This document shows positions 44,373 to 51,969 of a stretch of 64,000 bases of DNA, piece after piece (position 1 is the stretch's first letter; each line of letters starts with the position of its first letter). Position numbers and translations under genes: made by a program. The stretch is taken from positions 372,001 through 436,000 of the forward strand of contig NZ_JAPQNS010000001.1 of assembly GCF_028867935.1 (NCBI RefSeq), written 5' to 3'. The notes under the pieces were generated by a model that was not told the DNA's origin, ran no database searches, and worked only from the letters and a program-made list of their open reading frames with translations. Source of the stretch: Flavobacterium sp. SUN052 (lineage in GTDB: Bacteria > Bacteroidota > Bacteroidia > Flavobacteriales > Flavobacteriaceae).

Positions 44373-45017
44373 TTACGAAATCTCCACTGTAGCCTGTTGC
44401 CCGGCTACGTGCGCGACCAACTCGGGCCAGTATCGTCGGAAAGCGGCTTCAAACTCTTCGTAATAGGTTTCCAGATCAAGAACGGCTGTTTCGAGGCCCG
44501 ATGGGAAACGAGTTCGGCGGGAAATGCCCCGCAAGGATTGGTCGATACCCTCCAGTGTAGCATAGCCGAGAATCCAGTCTGTTCCTGCGTTCCGGTGCTG
44601 AATCATGGCAGCCAGCATTCGCCGGGATGGGTCGGGGAAATTAGTTGCCGCACCAGTTGCCCGTTGGTGTAGGGTACGGTAATAGTAATCGGTAAACGGG
44701 GCAAGATCAAGCCCAGTCAGCTCGGTGAAGTTTCGTGCAAGAAAATGATCGAAGAAAACATCGACAGCCACGCCCGCGTATTTGTGGCAACGGGGGTGGA
44801 GCCGGTCGCGCACGAGGGCTACATCGGGATGGGTATCCGTAAAGGTGTCGATGGCGCGGTGTAGGCGAATACCAACGATAACACCAGCGGGAAGGTGATG
44901 CCGGGGATGGGTTGGGTCACCTTTGATAAAGTCACCCAAAAAATTACCCACCAGCAAATCATCCGTAATGGGGGAGTCGGGAACCGTGGATAAATAGCCG
45001 TGCGCCAGAATATTCAT
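44373..45017 (-). CDS. acpH: ACP phosphodiesterase (AcpH-like)
   Basis: A 214-residue protein of the ACP phosphodiesterase family (HD-like fold), which removes phosphopantetheine from acyl carrier protein. Visible family motifs are MNILAHGYLS, LLVGNFLGDFIKG (about 21-33), GIRLHRAIDTFTDTHPDV (about 49-66) and AGVAVDVFFDHFLARNF (about 81-97), with the metal-binding His and Asp residues. Length is close to the E. coli enzyme. Its start overlaps the stop of the dCMP deaminase gene by 4 bp, so the two are translationally coupled. Confidence 0.87.
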   Translation of the reverse strand: MNILAHGYLSTVPDSPITDDLLVGNFLGDFIKGDPTHPRHHLPAGVIVGIRLHRAIDTFTDTHPDVALVRDRLHPRCHKYAGVAVDVFFDHFLARNFTELTGLDLAPFTDYYYRTLHQRATGAATNFPDPSRRMLAAMIQHRNAGTDWILGYATLEGIDQSLRGISRRTRFPSGLETAVLDLETYYEEFEAAFRRYWPELVAHVAGQQATVEIS

Positions 45018-45517
45018 GCGCGCCGGGAAAGGGGTGGGTCTGATACCAGCGTGACGCCCTCGCCCGCTTCGTACTCGTCTACCTGCACACCAAAACGTCG
45101 AAGAAAATCAACCCCTTCGTCGGTGCCAATGCCTTTATACTGAGCGTAAGAATGCAGGAAAATAACGCGGGAGATTTTCATGCTGTAAATGATTCGGGCG
45201 CAGGCAATGCAGGGCGAGAGCGTCACATAAAGCGTTGAACCGGCAATGTCGGAGCCATTTTTGGCCGCATACAAAATAGCATTCTGCTCGGCATGGAGGG
45301 CCAGTGAACACGAACCTTTCGAATCACGCGGACAACCGACTTCTGGAAATTCTTCGTCGCAGTTATGCGTACCGGCGGGGGGGCCGTTATAACCAATTGA
45401 AATGATGCGCGTTTCTTTGGTCAGAACGGCCCCAACCTGTGCTTTAATGCAGTGGGAGCGTTTGGCTAGATTAACGGCCAACTCCATAAAAATATCGTCG
45501 AAGTGGGGTTTGGGCAT
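45014..45517 (-). CDS. dCMP deaminase family protein (ComEB-like)
   Basis: A 167-residue zinc-dependent deaminase that should convert dCMP to dUMP for dTTP synthesis. Zinc ligands and the catalytic residue are intact: His75 and Glu77 (LHAEQNA), Cys103 and Cys106 (SPCIACA). SIGYNGPPAGTHNCDEEF (about 40-57), with a second cysteine cluster at 53, 62 and 70, matches deoxycytidylate deaminases with an additional structural zinc. Coupled by overlap to acpH downstream. Confidence 0.9.
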   Translation of the reverse strand: MPKPHFDDIFMELAVNLAKRSHCIKAQVGAVLTKETRIISIGYNGPPAGTHNCDEEFPEVGCPRDSKGSCSLALHAEQNAILYAAKNGSDIAGSTLYVTLSPCIACARIIYSMKISRVIFLHSYAQYKGIGTDEGVDFLRRFGVQVDEYEAGEGVTLVSDPPLSRRA

Positions 45518-45530
45518 TTGTCTTTTTGAT

Positions 45531-45623
45531 AGGATTACAGCCGGGCCGCCGGGCGGATAAGACAGGATGCTTTTCCCGTCGTGTCGTCAAAGTAAAGAAA
45601 ATCCTGACTTATCCCGTAATCCT
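45531..45623. repeat. Imperfect inverted repeat between aarF and dCMP deaminase genes
   Basis: The left arm (45531-45568: AGGATTAC, a 15-nt G+C-rich insert, GGATAAGACAGGAT) mirrors the right arm (45601-45623). The right arm overlaps the last codons of the AarF-like gene (DRITG-stop). Confidence 0.55.
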
Positions 45624-46946
45624 GTCGAAAACTTCCTTAGGCTTCAACCAATCCGGTTTCTTGGTCACTACCACCGCTTTCAACTCGTTCAACAGGGCAT
45701 AAAGACCGTAATAAGTCCGGTTTACATACAAGCCATCCTGCGATCCCCGTACTACTTTCGACGAGCGAAGTTCCTCTAATTTAGACAGTTCGTCGGCGAA
45801 AGCATATACTTTATTGAAGTATTCGTCATCACCAAAGTCAAACTCATCTACGGCAAATGGGGCACCCAGCATCTCAATCATTTGAACAAATAGATCCGAG
45901 AAAAACCGGCGATCCTTGGGAGAATCCTGCGCAACGAGAAACTCCAGATTCGTGAAAATCTGCTCCGTCAGTTCTTTGTCCTGAAGCGTATCGGGGTTGA
46001 TGAGCCGGAAATAGTTATCGTAATAATAATCCGGGATTACTTTAACGCAGCCAAAATCAATCACACCCATCGTACCGTCGGGGTTCATCAGGAAATTACC
46101 GGGGTGCGGGTCGGCGTGAACCTGCCGGAGGTTATGGATCTGGTGATCATAAAAGTCCCAAAGCAACTGCCCAACCCGGTTGCGAACGTCCTGCGTAGGG
46201 TTCGTGGCCAGAAACTCTTTCAGGTGCAGGCCTTCGAGCCAATCCATGGTCAGGATACGCTTACTCGACAGTTCAGGGTAATATTTCGGAAAGATCAGCC
46301 CGTCGATGTGCTTGCAGGCTTCCGAAATTTCGACCGACCGTTTTAACTCCAGATCGTAATCGGTTTCTTCCAGAAGCTTGCTTTCAACCTCGCCCATAAA
46401 CCGGTCAATCTGCCGCTCGTCGAGGTTTAGCAGCCTAACCGCCAACGGTTTGGCAATGCGAAGGTCGGAGCTGACAGCATCGGCTACACCGGGGTATTGC
46501 ACCTTCACGGCCAGCTTTTTACCATTCTTCCAAGCCTGATGCACCTGCCCAATGCTCGCTGCGTTGACCGAGTTAATATCAAACTTATCGAACAGTTCAG
46601 ACGGAGATTTGCCAAAATAGGTGCGAAACGTTTTCACCACTAGCGGACCCGACAGCGGAGGGGCCGAGTATTGCGACATGGCGAACTTAGTACTGTACGC
46701 TGTCGGCAGCAGACCACGGTCCATGCTCAACATCTGGGCCATTTTCAGGGCTGAACCTTTCAGTTCACTCAATGCCCCGTAAATGTCAGCTGCGTTGTCC
46801 TGGTGCAGTTCTTCACGCGACAGCTCGGGGTTAACCAGACGTTTGCTGTAATGCTTAATATAGTTACCGCCAACTTTTATGCCTGCCTTCACAAACTGAC
46901 CCGCGCGGGCCACTTTAGTTGTAGGGATTGAGTTTTGTTCTTTCAT
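45609..46946 (-). CDS. ABC1/AarF (UbiB-family) atypical kinase
   Basis: A 445-residue UbiB/COQ8-like protein kinase-like ATPase. In order one sees the N-terminal motif normally K-x-G-Q, here KMAQ (about 67-70), the Ala-rich loop NAASIGQVH, the ATP lysine in LAVKVQYPG, the catalytic loop RQVHADPHPGNFLM and the metal motif VIDFGCVK. Such proteins support quinone biosynthesis or lipid homeostasis; with MenD nearby a menaquinone link is possible but unproved. No C-terminal membrane anchor is seen. It follows a TetR-like gene on the same strand, with repeats between them. Confidence 0.88.
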   Translation of the reverse strand: MKEQNSIPTTKVARAGQFVKAGIKVGGNYIKHYSKRLVNPELSREELHQDNAADIYGALSELKGSALKMAQMLSMDRGLLPTAYSTKFAMSQYSAPPLSGPLVVKTFRTYFGKSPSELFDKFDINSVNAASIGQVHQAWKNGKKLAVKVQYPGVADAVSSDLRIAKPLAVRLLNLDERQIDRFMGEVESKLLEETDYDLELKRSVEISEACKHIDGLIFPKYYPELSSKRILTMDWLEGLHLKEFLATNPTQDVRNRVGQLLWDFYDHQIHNLRQVHADPHPGNFLMNPDGTMGVIDFGCVKVIPDYYYDNYFRLINPDTLQDKELTEQIFTNLEFLVAQDSPKDRRFFSDLFVQMIEMLGAPFAVDEFDFGDDEYFNKVYAFADELSKLEELRSSKVVRGSQDGLYVNRTYYGLYALLNELKAVVVTKKPDWLKPKEVFDRITG

Positions 46947-46949
46947 GAA

Positions 46950-47025
46950 GTGAAAGAGCGAAAGAGCGAAAGAGTGAAAGAGTGATTTTCTAGTATAACC
47001 ACTCTTTCACCTTTCGCTCTTTCAC
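46950..47025. repeat. GAAAGAGY tandem repeat with inverted partner
   Basis: Four copies of the 8-mer GAAAGAG(C/T) at 46952-46983 face an inverted block at 47000-47025, forming an imperfect hairpin in the 79-bp gap between the TetR-like gene stop and the aarF-like gene start. Confidence 0.7.
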
Positions 47026-47751
47026 TCATTTAGTTTGGTAGATGAACTTGGCCAGATCGATAACAGAGTCGAGGGGCGAGCGGCCAATGAGGTCGAACGC
47101 TGTGTTGACTGATTTTTCGATGGCCGTGTCGGTTTGCTCAAAACTCTTGCTCACGTCCTTAACCCAAAAGTCGAGGATGTACAGCGTCTGGAGCCAAAGA
47201 GCGTCAGGGTAACGATTGGTAATAAACGGGCGTTGTTCCACTTCGCGACTTTCGCGGCCCTCGGCCAGCAAATCTTTGGCGAAGTCGTAAAAGGCGTCTT
47301 TGAATGGATAGAGCGTTCGGTTACCGCCCATCACACCACCCCGAGACCGCATCCGGGCCATAGCAATGCGCGAAACAGGTCCAGTTCCCATGCCCGCTGG
47401 GGCAATTGGGTCTCCACCAGCCTGCATCTGCCCACGTACCCGGCCGTAGCTATACACCACAAAACTCCGCTGCGCTTTCAGCAACTCGATCCAGGTGTAA
47501 TAAAAGGCTAACAGCTTCTCGCGAACAGAGTACGTCTGGTAGGTTTCGTCCGCTTCAACGGTCTGTTTGGCATCCTGAAAAAAGGCGAGCCAAATGTCGG
47601 CCTCAATGGCGTCGAAGGAAGAATAATAGTTATAAAACTCAGCTTCCGGCAGTTTCAATTTCTTGGCAAACTGATAAACGGAGGGTGGTTGTTTGCCGTT
47701 TTCGAGTACGAACTCGGTGTAGGCTTTACGAATTTTATCAAGCGTTTCCAT
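47026..47751 (-). CDS. TetR-like transcriptional regulator
   Basis: A 241-residue protein. The first 50 residues resemble a TetR helix-turn-helix (METLDKIRKAYTEFVLENGK, then SVYQFAKKLKLPEAEFYNYY with the F-Y-x-Y-Y end). The remaining helical part (about 60-241) would bind a ligand and dimerise; it contains an Arg/Gly/Met-rich loop (MARMRSRGGVMGGN) at about 129-142. It is upstream of the AarF-like kinase gene and divergent from menD, with only 42 bp between the start codons, so it could control both. The ligand is unknown. Confidence 0.75.
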   Translation of the reverse strand: METLDKIRKAYTEFVLENGKQPPSVYQFAKKLKLPEAEFYNYYSSFDAIEADIWLAFFQDAKQTVEADETYQTYSVREKLLAFYYTWIELLKAQRSFVVYSYGRVRGQMQAGGDPIAPAGMGTGPVSRIAMARMRSRGGVMGGNRTLYPFKDAFYDFAKDLLAEGRESREVEQRPFITNRYPDALWLQTLYILDFWVKDVSKSFEQTDTAIEKSVNTAFDLIGRSPLDSVIDLAKFIYQTK

Positions 47752-47793
47752 ACAATTAGGGAACGGGCTGTTTTATTAAAAAGTTTAAAGATT

Positions 47794-49527
47794 ATGCCCA
47801 TTCTACAACCCATTGTCAACATTGCTGAACTGCTTTATCAGAAAGGAATTACTGATGTCATTATTTCGCCGGGTTCGCGTTCAGCCCCGCTGACAATGGC
47901 GGTTGCCCGGCACCCTGGTCTCCGTACCCGTGTGGTGGCCGATGAGCGATCTGCAGGCTTTGTAGCGCTGGGTATGGCCATGCAGTCGCGCCGGACCGTG
48001 GCCATCATCTGTACCTCGGGCAGTGCGGTTTATAATCTGGCCCCGGCTGTTGCCGAAGCGTATTTCCAGGAGGTACCACTGTTGCTCCTCACCGCCGATC
48101 GCCCGCATGAATGGCTCTACCAGCAGGATGGCCAGACGATGGCGCAAGCGGGCGTGTTTGGAGCACACGTAAAGCGGAGCTTTGATCTTCCTGCGGATTA
48201 TTCACACCCCGATGCGCGTTGGTTTATTGAGCGCTCGGTGAACGAAGCTATTAATTTAAGCGGGTTAGTTCCGGCGGGGCCGGTGCATATCAATGTGCCT
48301 TTGCGCGAACCGTTCTATCCCGCTGAGGGCGAAACAATGGCGGTTGAGCCGGTGCGTGTGATTGAAACGCTGCCTGTTGTACAACAACTGCCTGCTGAAA
48401 CCTGGCATCAGTTGCTGGACGAATGGGAGGGAACCGAACGAAAGCTGATTGCAGTAGGGCAAATGCCTTACGACCCTGCTCTGCTGTCGGTTTTGTATCA
48501 TATCAGTGAAGAGCTTGGCGTGCCGGTAATTGGCGAACTGGTAGGAAATATTGGCCATAACGGCTTGTTCATTAGCCATTCTGATACGCTGTTGGGAAGC
48601 CCCAGTGAAAAATTGCTGGAAAGTCTGCGACCCGAACTGCTCTTGACCATTGGCGGTTCGTTTCTCACGCGAAACCTCAAAACGTTTTTCCGGCAGTACC
48701 CATCGAATCGGCATTGGCATATTAGCCCCACCGTCGATCGCGTTGTGGACCCCTTCCGCTCGTTAACGACGCTGGTGCCGATGGCTCCGCTGCCTTTTCT
48801 GGAAAAACTCTTTGCGGACATCGATTACCAGCGGTTCCGACAGGGCGACGACGATAGCGATGAGTCGTTCGACTTTCGCGAACGCTGGCAACAAGCCGAC
48901 CGACAGGCCACGCGCACAGTGCAGCAAGCGCTTGCTACCTCTGCTTTCACGGACTGGACGGCTACGCAGGCGGTGATGGATGCACTCCCGACCGAGTCAA
49001 TCTTACATTTGGCCAATAGTATGCCCGTTCGGTACGCCAACATGTGTGGGGTTCCGGCTGATCGGCGTGTGGCTGTTTCGGCGAACAGGGGCGTGAGTGG
49101 CATTGACGGCTGTCTGAGTACCGCCGTGGGGGCCGCCCTGCAAACCGACAAACTCGTGACGGTGCTGATTGGTGATGTGGCCTTTTTCTACGACCGCAAC
49201 GCGCTTTGGCACGCCCAACTCCCGGCTAACCTCCGAGTTGTGCTGCTCAACAACCACGCAGGCCATATTTTTCGCATCATCGACGGTCCCAACCGCCAAC
49301 CCGAACTAGCCGAATTTTTCGAAACCGAACAACCCCTCACCGCCAAACGCACCGCCGAAGACGCCCAAATCAGCTACATATTCTGCGACAATCAGGATGA
49401 CTTAGCCAAGGCATTAACGGGCTTTTACGACCCCTCTGAGAAAGCAATTTTGGTGGAAATCAGAACTGATAAGTTGGTGAATGAGCGCGAGTTCAAGCGT
49501 TATAAGGTGAGCGTAAAAGAAATGTAG
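47794..49527 (+). CDS. menD: SEPHCHC synthase MenD (menaquinone synthesis)
   Basis: A 577-residue thiamine-diphosphate enzyme that joins isochorismate and 2-oxoglutarate in menaquinone biosynthesis. The N-terminal PYR domain carries ITDVIISPGSRSAPLTMAV (about 18-36); RVVADERSAGFVALGMA includes the glutamate that activates the cofactor. The C-terminal PP domain has GVSGIDGCLSTAVGAA and TVLIGDVAFFYDRNAL with the cofactor Asp region. ATG 47794 (MPILQPIVNIAEL) is preferred over an in-frame start 35 codons upstream that runs into the TetR-like gene. No other men gene is in the window. Confidence 0.94.
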   Translation: MPILQPIVNIAELLYQKGITDVIISPGSRSAPLTMAVARHPGLRTRVVADERSAGFVALGMAMQSRRTVAIICTSGSAVYNLAPAVAEAYFQEVPLLLLTADRPHEWLYQQDGQTMAQAGVFGAHVKRSFDLPADYSHPDARWFIERSVNEAINLSGLVPAGPVHINVPLREPFYPAEGETMAVEPVRVIETLPVVQQLPAETWHQLLDEWEGTERKLIAVGQMPYDPALLSVLYHISEELGVPVIGELVGNIGHNGLFISHSDTLLGSPSEKLLESLRPELLLTIGGSFLTRNLKTFFRQYPSNRHWHISPTVDRVVDPFRSLTTLVPMAPLPFLEKLFADIDYQRFRQGDDDSDESFDFRERWQQADRQATRTVQQALATSAFTDWTATQAVMDALPTESILHLANSMPVRYANMCGVPADRRVAVSANRGVSGIDGCLSTAVGAALQTDKLVTVLIGDVAFFYDRNALWHAQLPANLRVVLLNNHAGHIFRIIDGPNRQPELAEFFETEQPLTAKRTAEDAQISYIFCDNQDDLAKALTGFYDPSEKAILVEIRTDKLVNEREFKRYKVSVKEM

Positions 49528-49574
49528 ATGTTTGAAGGCTTTGTGCTAGATTTATACTGTAAAACAAGGAAGAG

Positions 49575-49784
49575 ATGAAGGTTATCCTCGAAAATGTTGA
49601 GTCGCACTACATGGGCATTATTAATGAACTCGCTGAAGTATTGCGGTTCCGTGTAACCAAAGTCGAAAACGAAAGCAAACGGGTAGAAATCGACCGCCGA
49701 ATTGAGCGATATGAATCTGGTCAAGCCAAAATGATTCGTCCCGATTGGCAAAAGATTACTGAAGAAGCCAAATCGGCCTCATGA
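49575..49784 (+). CDS. Putative antitoxin of the YoeB-type toxin
   Basis: A 69-residue protein encoded just before the YoeB-type toxin and overlapping it by 4 bp (ATGA), the usual antitoxin-toxin arrangement. It opens MKVILENVESHYMGIINELA and ends in a polar, charged part (ERYESGQAKMIRPDWQKITE, about 44-63) that could wrap around the toxin. It does not show the YefM/Phd N-terminal pattern, so the partner family is unusual. The role is inferred from position. A likely start is the ATG at 49575. Confidence 0.7.
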   Translation: MKVILENVESHYMGIINELAEVLRFRVTKVENESKRVEIDRRIERYESGQAKMIRPDWQKITEEAKSAS

Positions 49785-50038
49785 GAGATATTCGTTTTGA
49801 TCCTGATGCATGGCGAGAATTTACGGATTGGAATACTCGCGATCGGAAAACATGGCTTAAAGTTGTCGATTTAATTGATGAAATAATACGGACTCCGTTT
49901 GAGGGGAAGGGTAAGCCAGAACCACTGAAACATCAACATAAGGGATATTGGAGCCGACGGATTACTCAGGAACACCGGCTTATCTACAAAGCAACTGACA
50001 ACGAGGTTGTGATTATTTCCTGTGAGGGTCACTATTGA
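49781..50038 (+). CDS. yoeB: YoeB/Txe family mRNA-cleaving toxin
   Basis: An 85-residue RelE-fold endoribonuclease that cleaves mRNA in the ribosomal A site. It is collinear with E. coli YoeB: TPFEGKGKPEPLKH (about 38-51), GYWSRRITQEHRLIY (about 55-69) and the terminal GHY. Glu47, Arg66 and His84 align with the catalytic Glu46, Arg65 and His83 of YoeB, so the toxin looks active. Preceded by its probable antitoxin with a 4-bp overlap. Confidence 0.93.
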   Translation: MRDIRFDPDAWREFTDWNTRDRKTWLKVVDLIDEIIRTPFEGKGKPEPLKHQHKGYWSRRITQEHRLIYKATDNEVVIISCEGHY

Positions 50039-50113
50039 GCATACGCGTAGCTAACTTCGGAAAATTATATAACTTCGTGGAAATACATCTTCCTAAGCCT
50101 ACTTAACAATCTG

Positions 50114-51850
50114 GTGCCAATGATTCGTATGGCCACCTTTTTCCGTACGGGTTATATACTGCTGTTGGCGTACCTGTATCCCCACACAATTGCAGCCCAG
50201 TTCACCAATTACAAACGGTTTTTGCCCGATGACCGAATCGTGCAGCTTTGGGCCGAAGCACCTTTTCATAGTCTCGATACCGTCTGGGTCAATAAATGGG
50301 TAGACCATGTTCAGAAGCAGGCCGTTGAGCTGGGCGACGAACGGATGTACTGGTATGCATTTGTATTTCGAATCAACCAGCGGGCTATTTTTCAGGCTAA
50401 AACAGGACAGCGGGTTACATCCTATACAGATGCCGAAGCGTTTGCTGAAACGATTCCAGTTCCTGTTGTGCGAGCGAGCTTCTATTGTCTGCACGGGCAG
50501 GATCAGCTTCGGCGGTACCGGAATATCGATAAGGGCATTCGGTTGTTGCTGCGGGCCAAAGCCATCTTTGAACAGATTGGCTACGAACACATACCCGAAG
50601 CCATTGTGTACCTCCGCTCGTTTGGCGACGATTATTACTGGTTTGAGGATTATCGCATGGCTATTCGCTATATGGAACTGGCCGCCCGGTTCCGGTGCGA
50701 CAAACTGGTAAAGCAGTATTATTGCCAGAATACGCTGGCCCTATCCTACCTGCAATTAAAAGACTATGACCGGGCCCTGAAGGGTTTTCGGAATGTTCTA
50801 CGGTTTGCAAACGGGAAAAGCTCCGATTGGGTGGGGATTGGCTGTAACGGCTCCGGAAACACGCTTCGGCTGATGGGTAAACCTCGCGAGGCTCTACCGT
50901 ATCTGTACCGTGACATTGCTCTCAACAGCATCCACGTTCCCGAAAGTGCCGCTTTGTCCTGTCTTTATGTAGCTCAGTCGCTCATCGCCCTAGATAGCCT
51001 CGCCAAGGCAAAGACGTTTATCGACCAGGCCCGAAGTCTCTACAATGGTTACGTGTTTTCGCCTTACTGGGTCAATTATTACGAAGTACTGGCGGACTAC
51101 CACCGCAAAACGGGGAATACTCCGAAAACCATTCTGTATCAGGACTCGATAATTGCTATAAAAGATTCATTGAAAGTCGTATTTGGAAGCCGGGCCTTAT
51201 CGCTGGCCGAAAGTCGGTCGAAAGCCGAGCGGTATATGCACGATCTGGCGCTGGTCGAAACGGAAAAACAGAACGCCATCTGGCTTCGAAATATCATTAT
51301 CGGCTCGCTGACGATTGTGGCTCTGCTAGGGCTGTATGCCCTCAACCAGCGACGGCAAAAACTCCAGCAGGAAAAACAGGTGCAGGAAGAACAGCGTAAG
51401 CGGGCGGATGAGCAACTGGTGTTTGCCAGAACTCAACTCGATCAGTACATCGCGAATCTGAAGGAGAAAAACGATCTGATCACCCAAATTAGCGAGGAGT
51501 TGGAACAAGCCCGGCAGGATTCGCCTGAGCAGGCAGCTATTCAGAATCAGCAACTAAATACTCTCCGCCAAAGTGTCATTCTGACCGATGACGACTGGGT
51601 GCAGTTTCGACAATTGTTCGAGCAGGTAAATCCCCGGTTTCTGGAACTGCTGCGCACCGCCTATCCTGAACTAACTCCCGCCGAAATCCGGCTGTTGTGT
51701 CTGCTCAAACTGGGTGTAGGCTCAAAGGAGATGGCTTTTATGAGTGGTGTATCGACTGAGGCTATCCGAAAAACTCGTTATCGGTTGCGCAAGAAGTTGG
51801 AGGGATACCCGCAAGAGATAGCCCTGAAATCGCTGGTAGCCCAACTCTAA
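50114..51850 (+). CDS. TPR-containing membrane protein with LuxR-like HTH
   Basis: A 578-residue regulator. A signal-like hydrophobic segment (about 10-27), a long helical part with TPR-like repeats (about 130-370: NIDKGIRLLLRAKAIFEQIG, QLKDYDRALKGFRNVLRFAN), a membrane helix (about 391-411, NIIIGSLTIVALLGLYAL), a coiled coil (about 415-490) and a C-terminal helix-turn-helix (about 525-567, LTPAEIRLLCLLKLGVGSKE) follow in that order. This architecture, a periplasmic TPR sensor linked through the membrane to a cytoplasmic DNA-binding domain, is frequent in Bacteroidota. No kinase domain is seen. The next gene encodes a large secreted protein on the same strand and is a candidate target. Start at 50114 or 12 bp later. 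Confidence 0.75.
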   Translation: MPMIRMATFFRTGYILLLAYLYPHTIAAQFTNYKRFLPDDRIVQLWAEAPFHSLDTVWVNKWVDHVQKQAVELGDERMYWYAFVFRINQRAIFQAKTGQRVTSYTDAEAFAETIPVPVVRASFYCLHGQDQLRRYRNIDKGIRLLLRAKAIFEQIGYEHIPEAIVYLRSFGDDYYWFEDYRMAIRYMELAARFRCDKLVKQYYCQNTLALSYLQLKDYDRALKGFRNVLRFANGKSSDWVGIGCNGSGNTLRLMGKPREALPYLYRDIALNSIHVPESAALSCLYVAQSLIALDSLAKAKTFIDQARSLYNGYVFSPYWVNYYEVLADYHRKTGNTPKTILYQDSIIAIKDSLKVVFGSRALSLAESRSKAERYMHDLALVETEKQNAIWLRNIIIGSLTIVALLGLYALNQRRQKLQQEKQVQEEQRKRADEQLVFARTQLDQYIANLKEKNDLITQISEELEQARQDSPEQAAIQNQQLNTLRQSVILTDDDWVQFRQLFEQVNPRFLELLRTAYPELTPAEIRLLCLLKLGVGSKEMAFMSGVSTEAIRKTRYRLRKKLEGYPQEIALKSLVAQL

Positions 51851-51969
51851 GGCCCATTCCTGCGTTTGGGAGCTACACAGCGGGCAATTGTCCCATTTTT
51901 GTCCCTCCCCAATTTTAGGTTTCGAGTACACAACGGTTCAGATTTGACGGTCAATCAGAACCTACTCGC

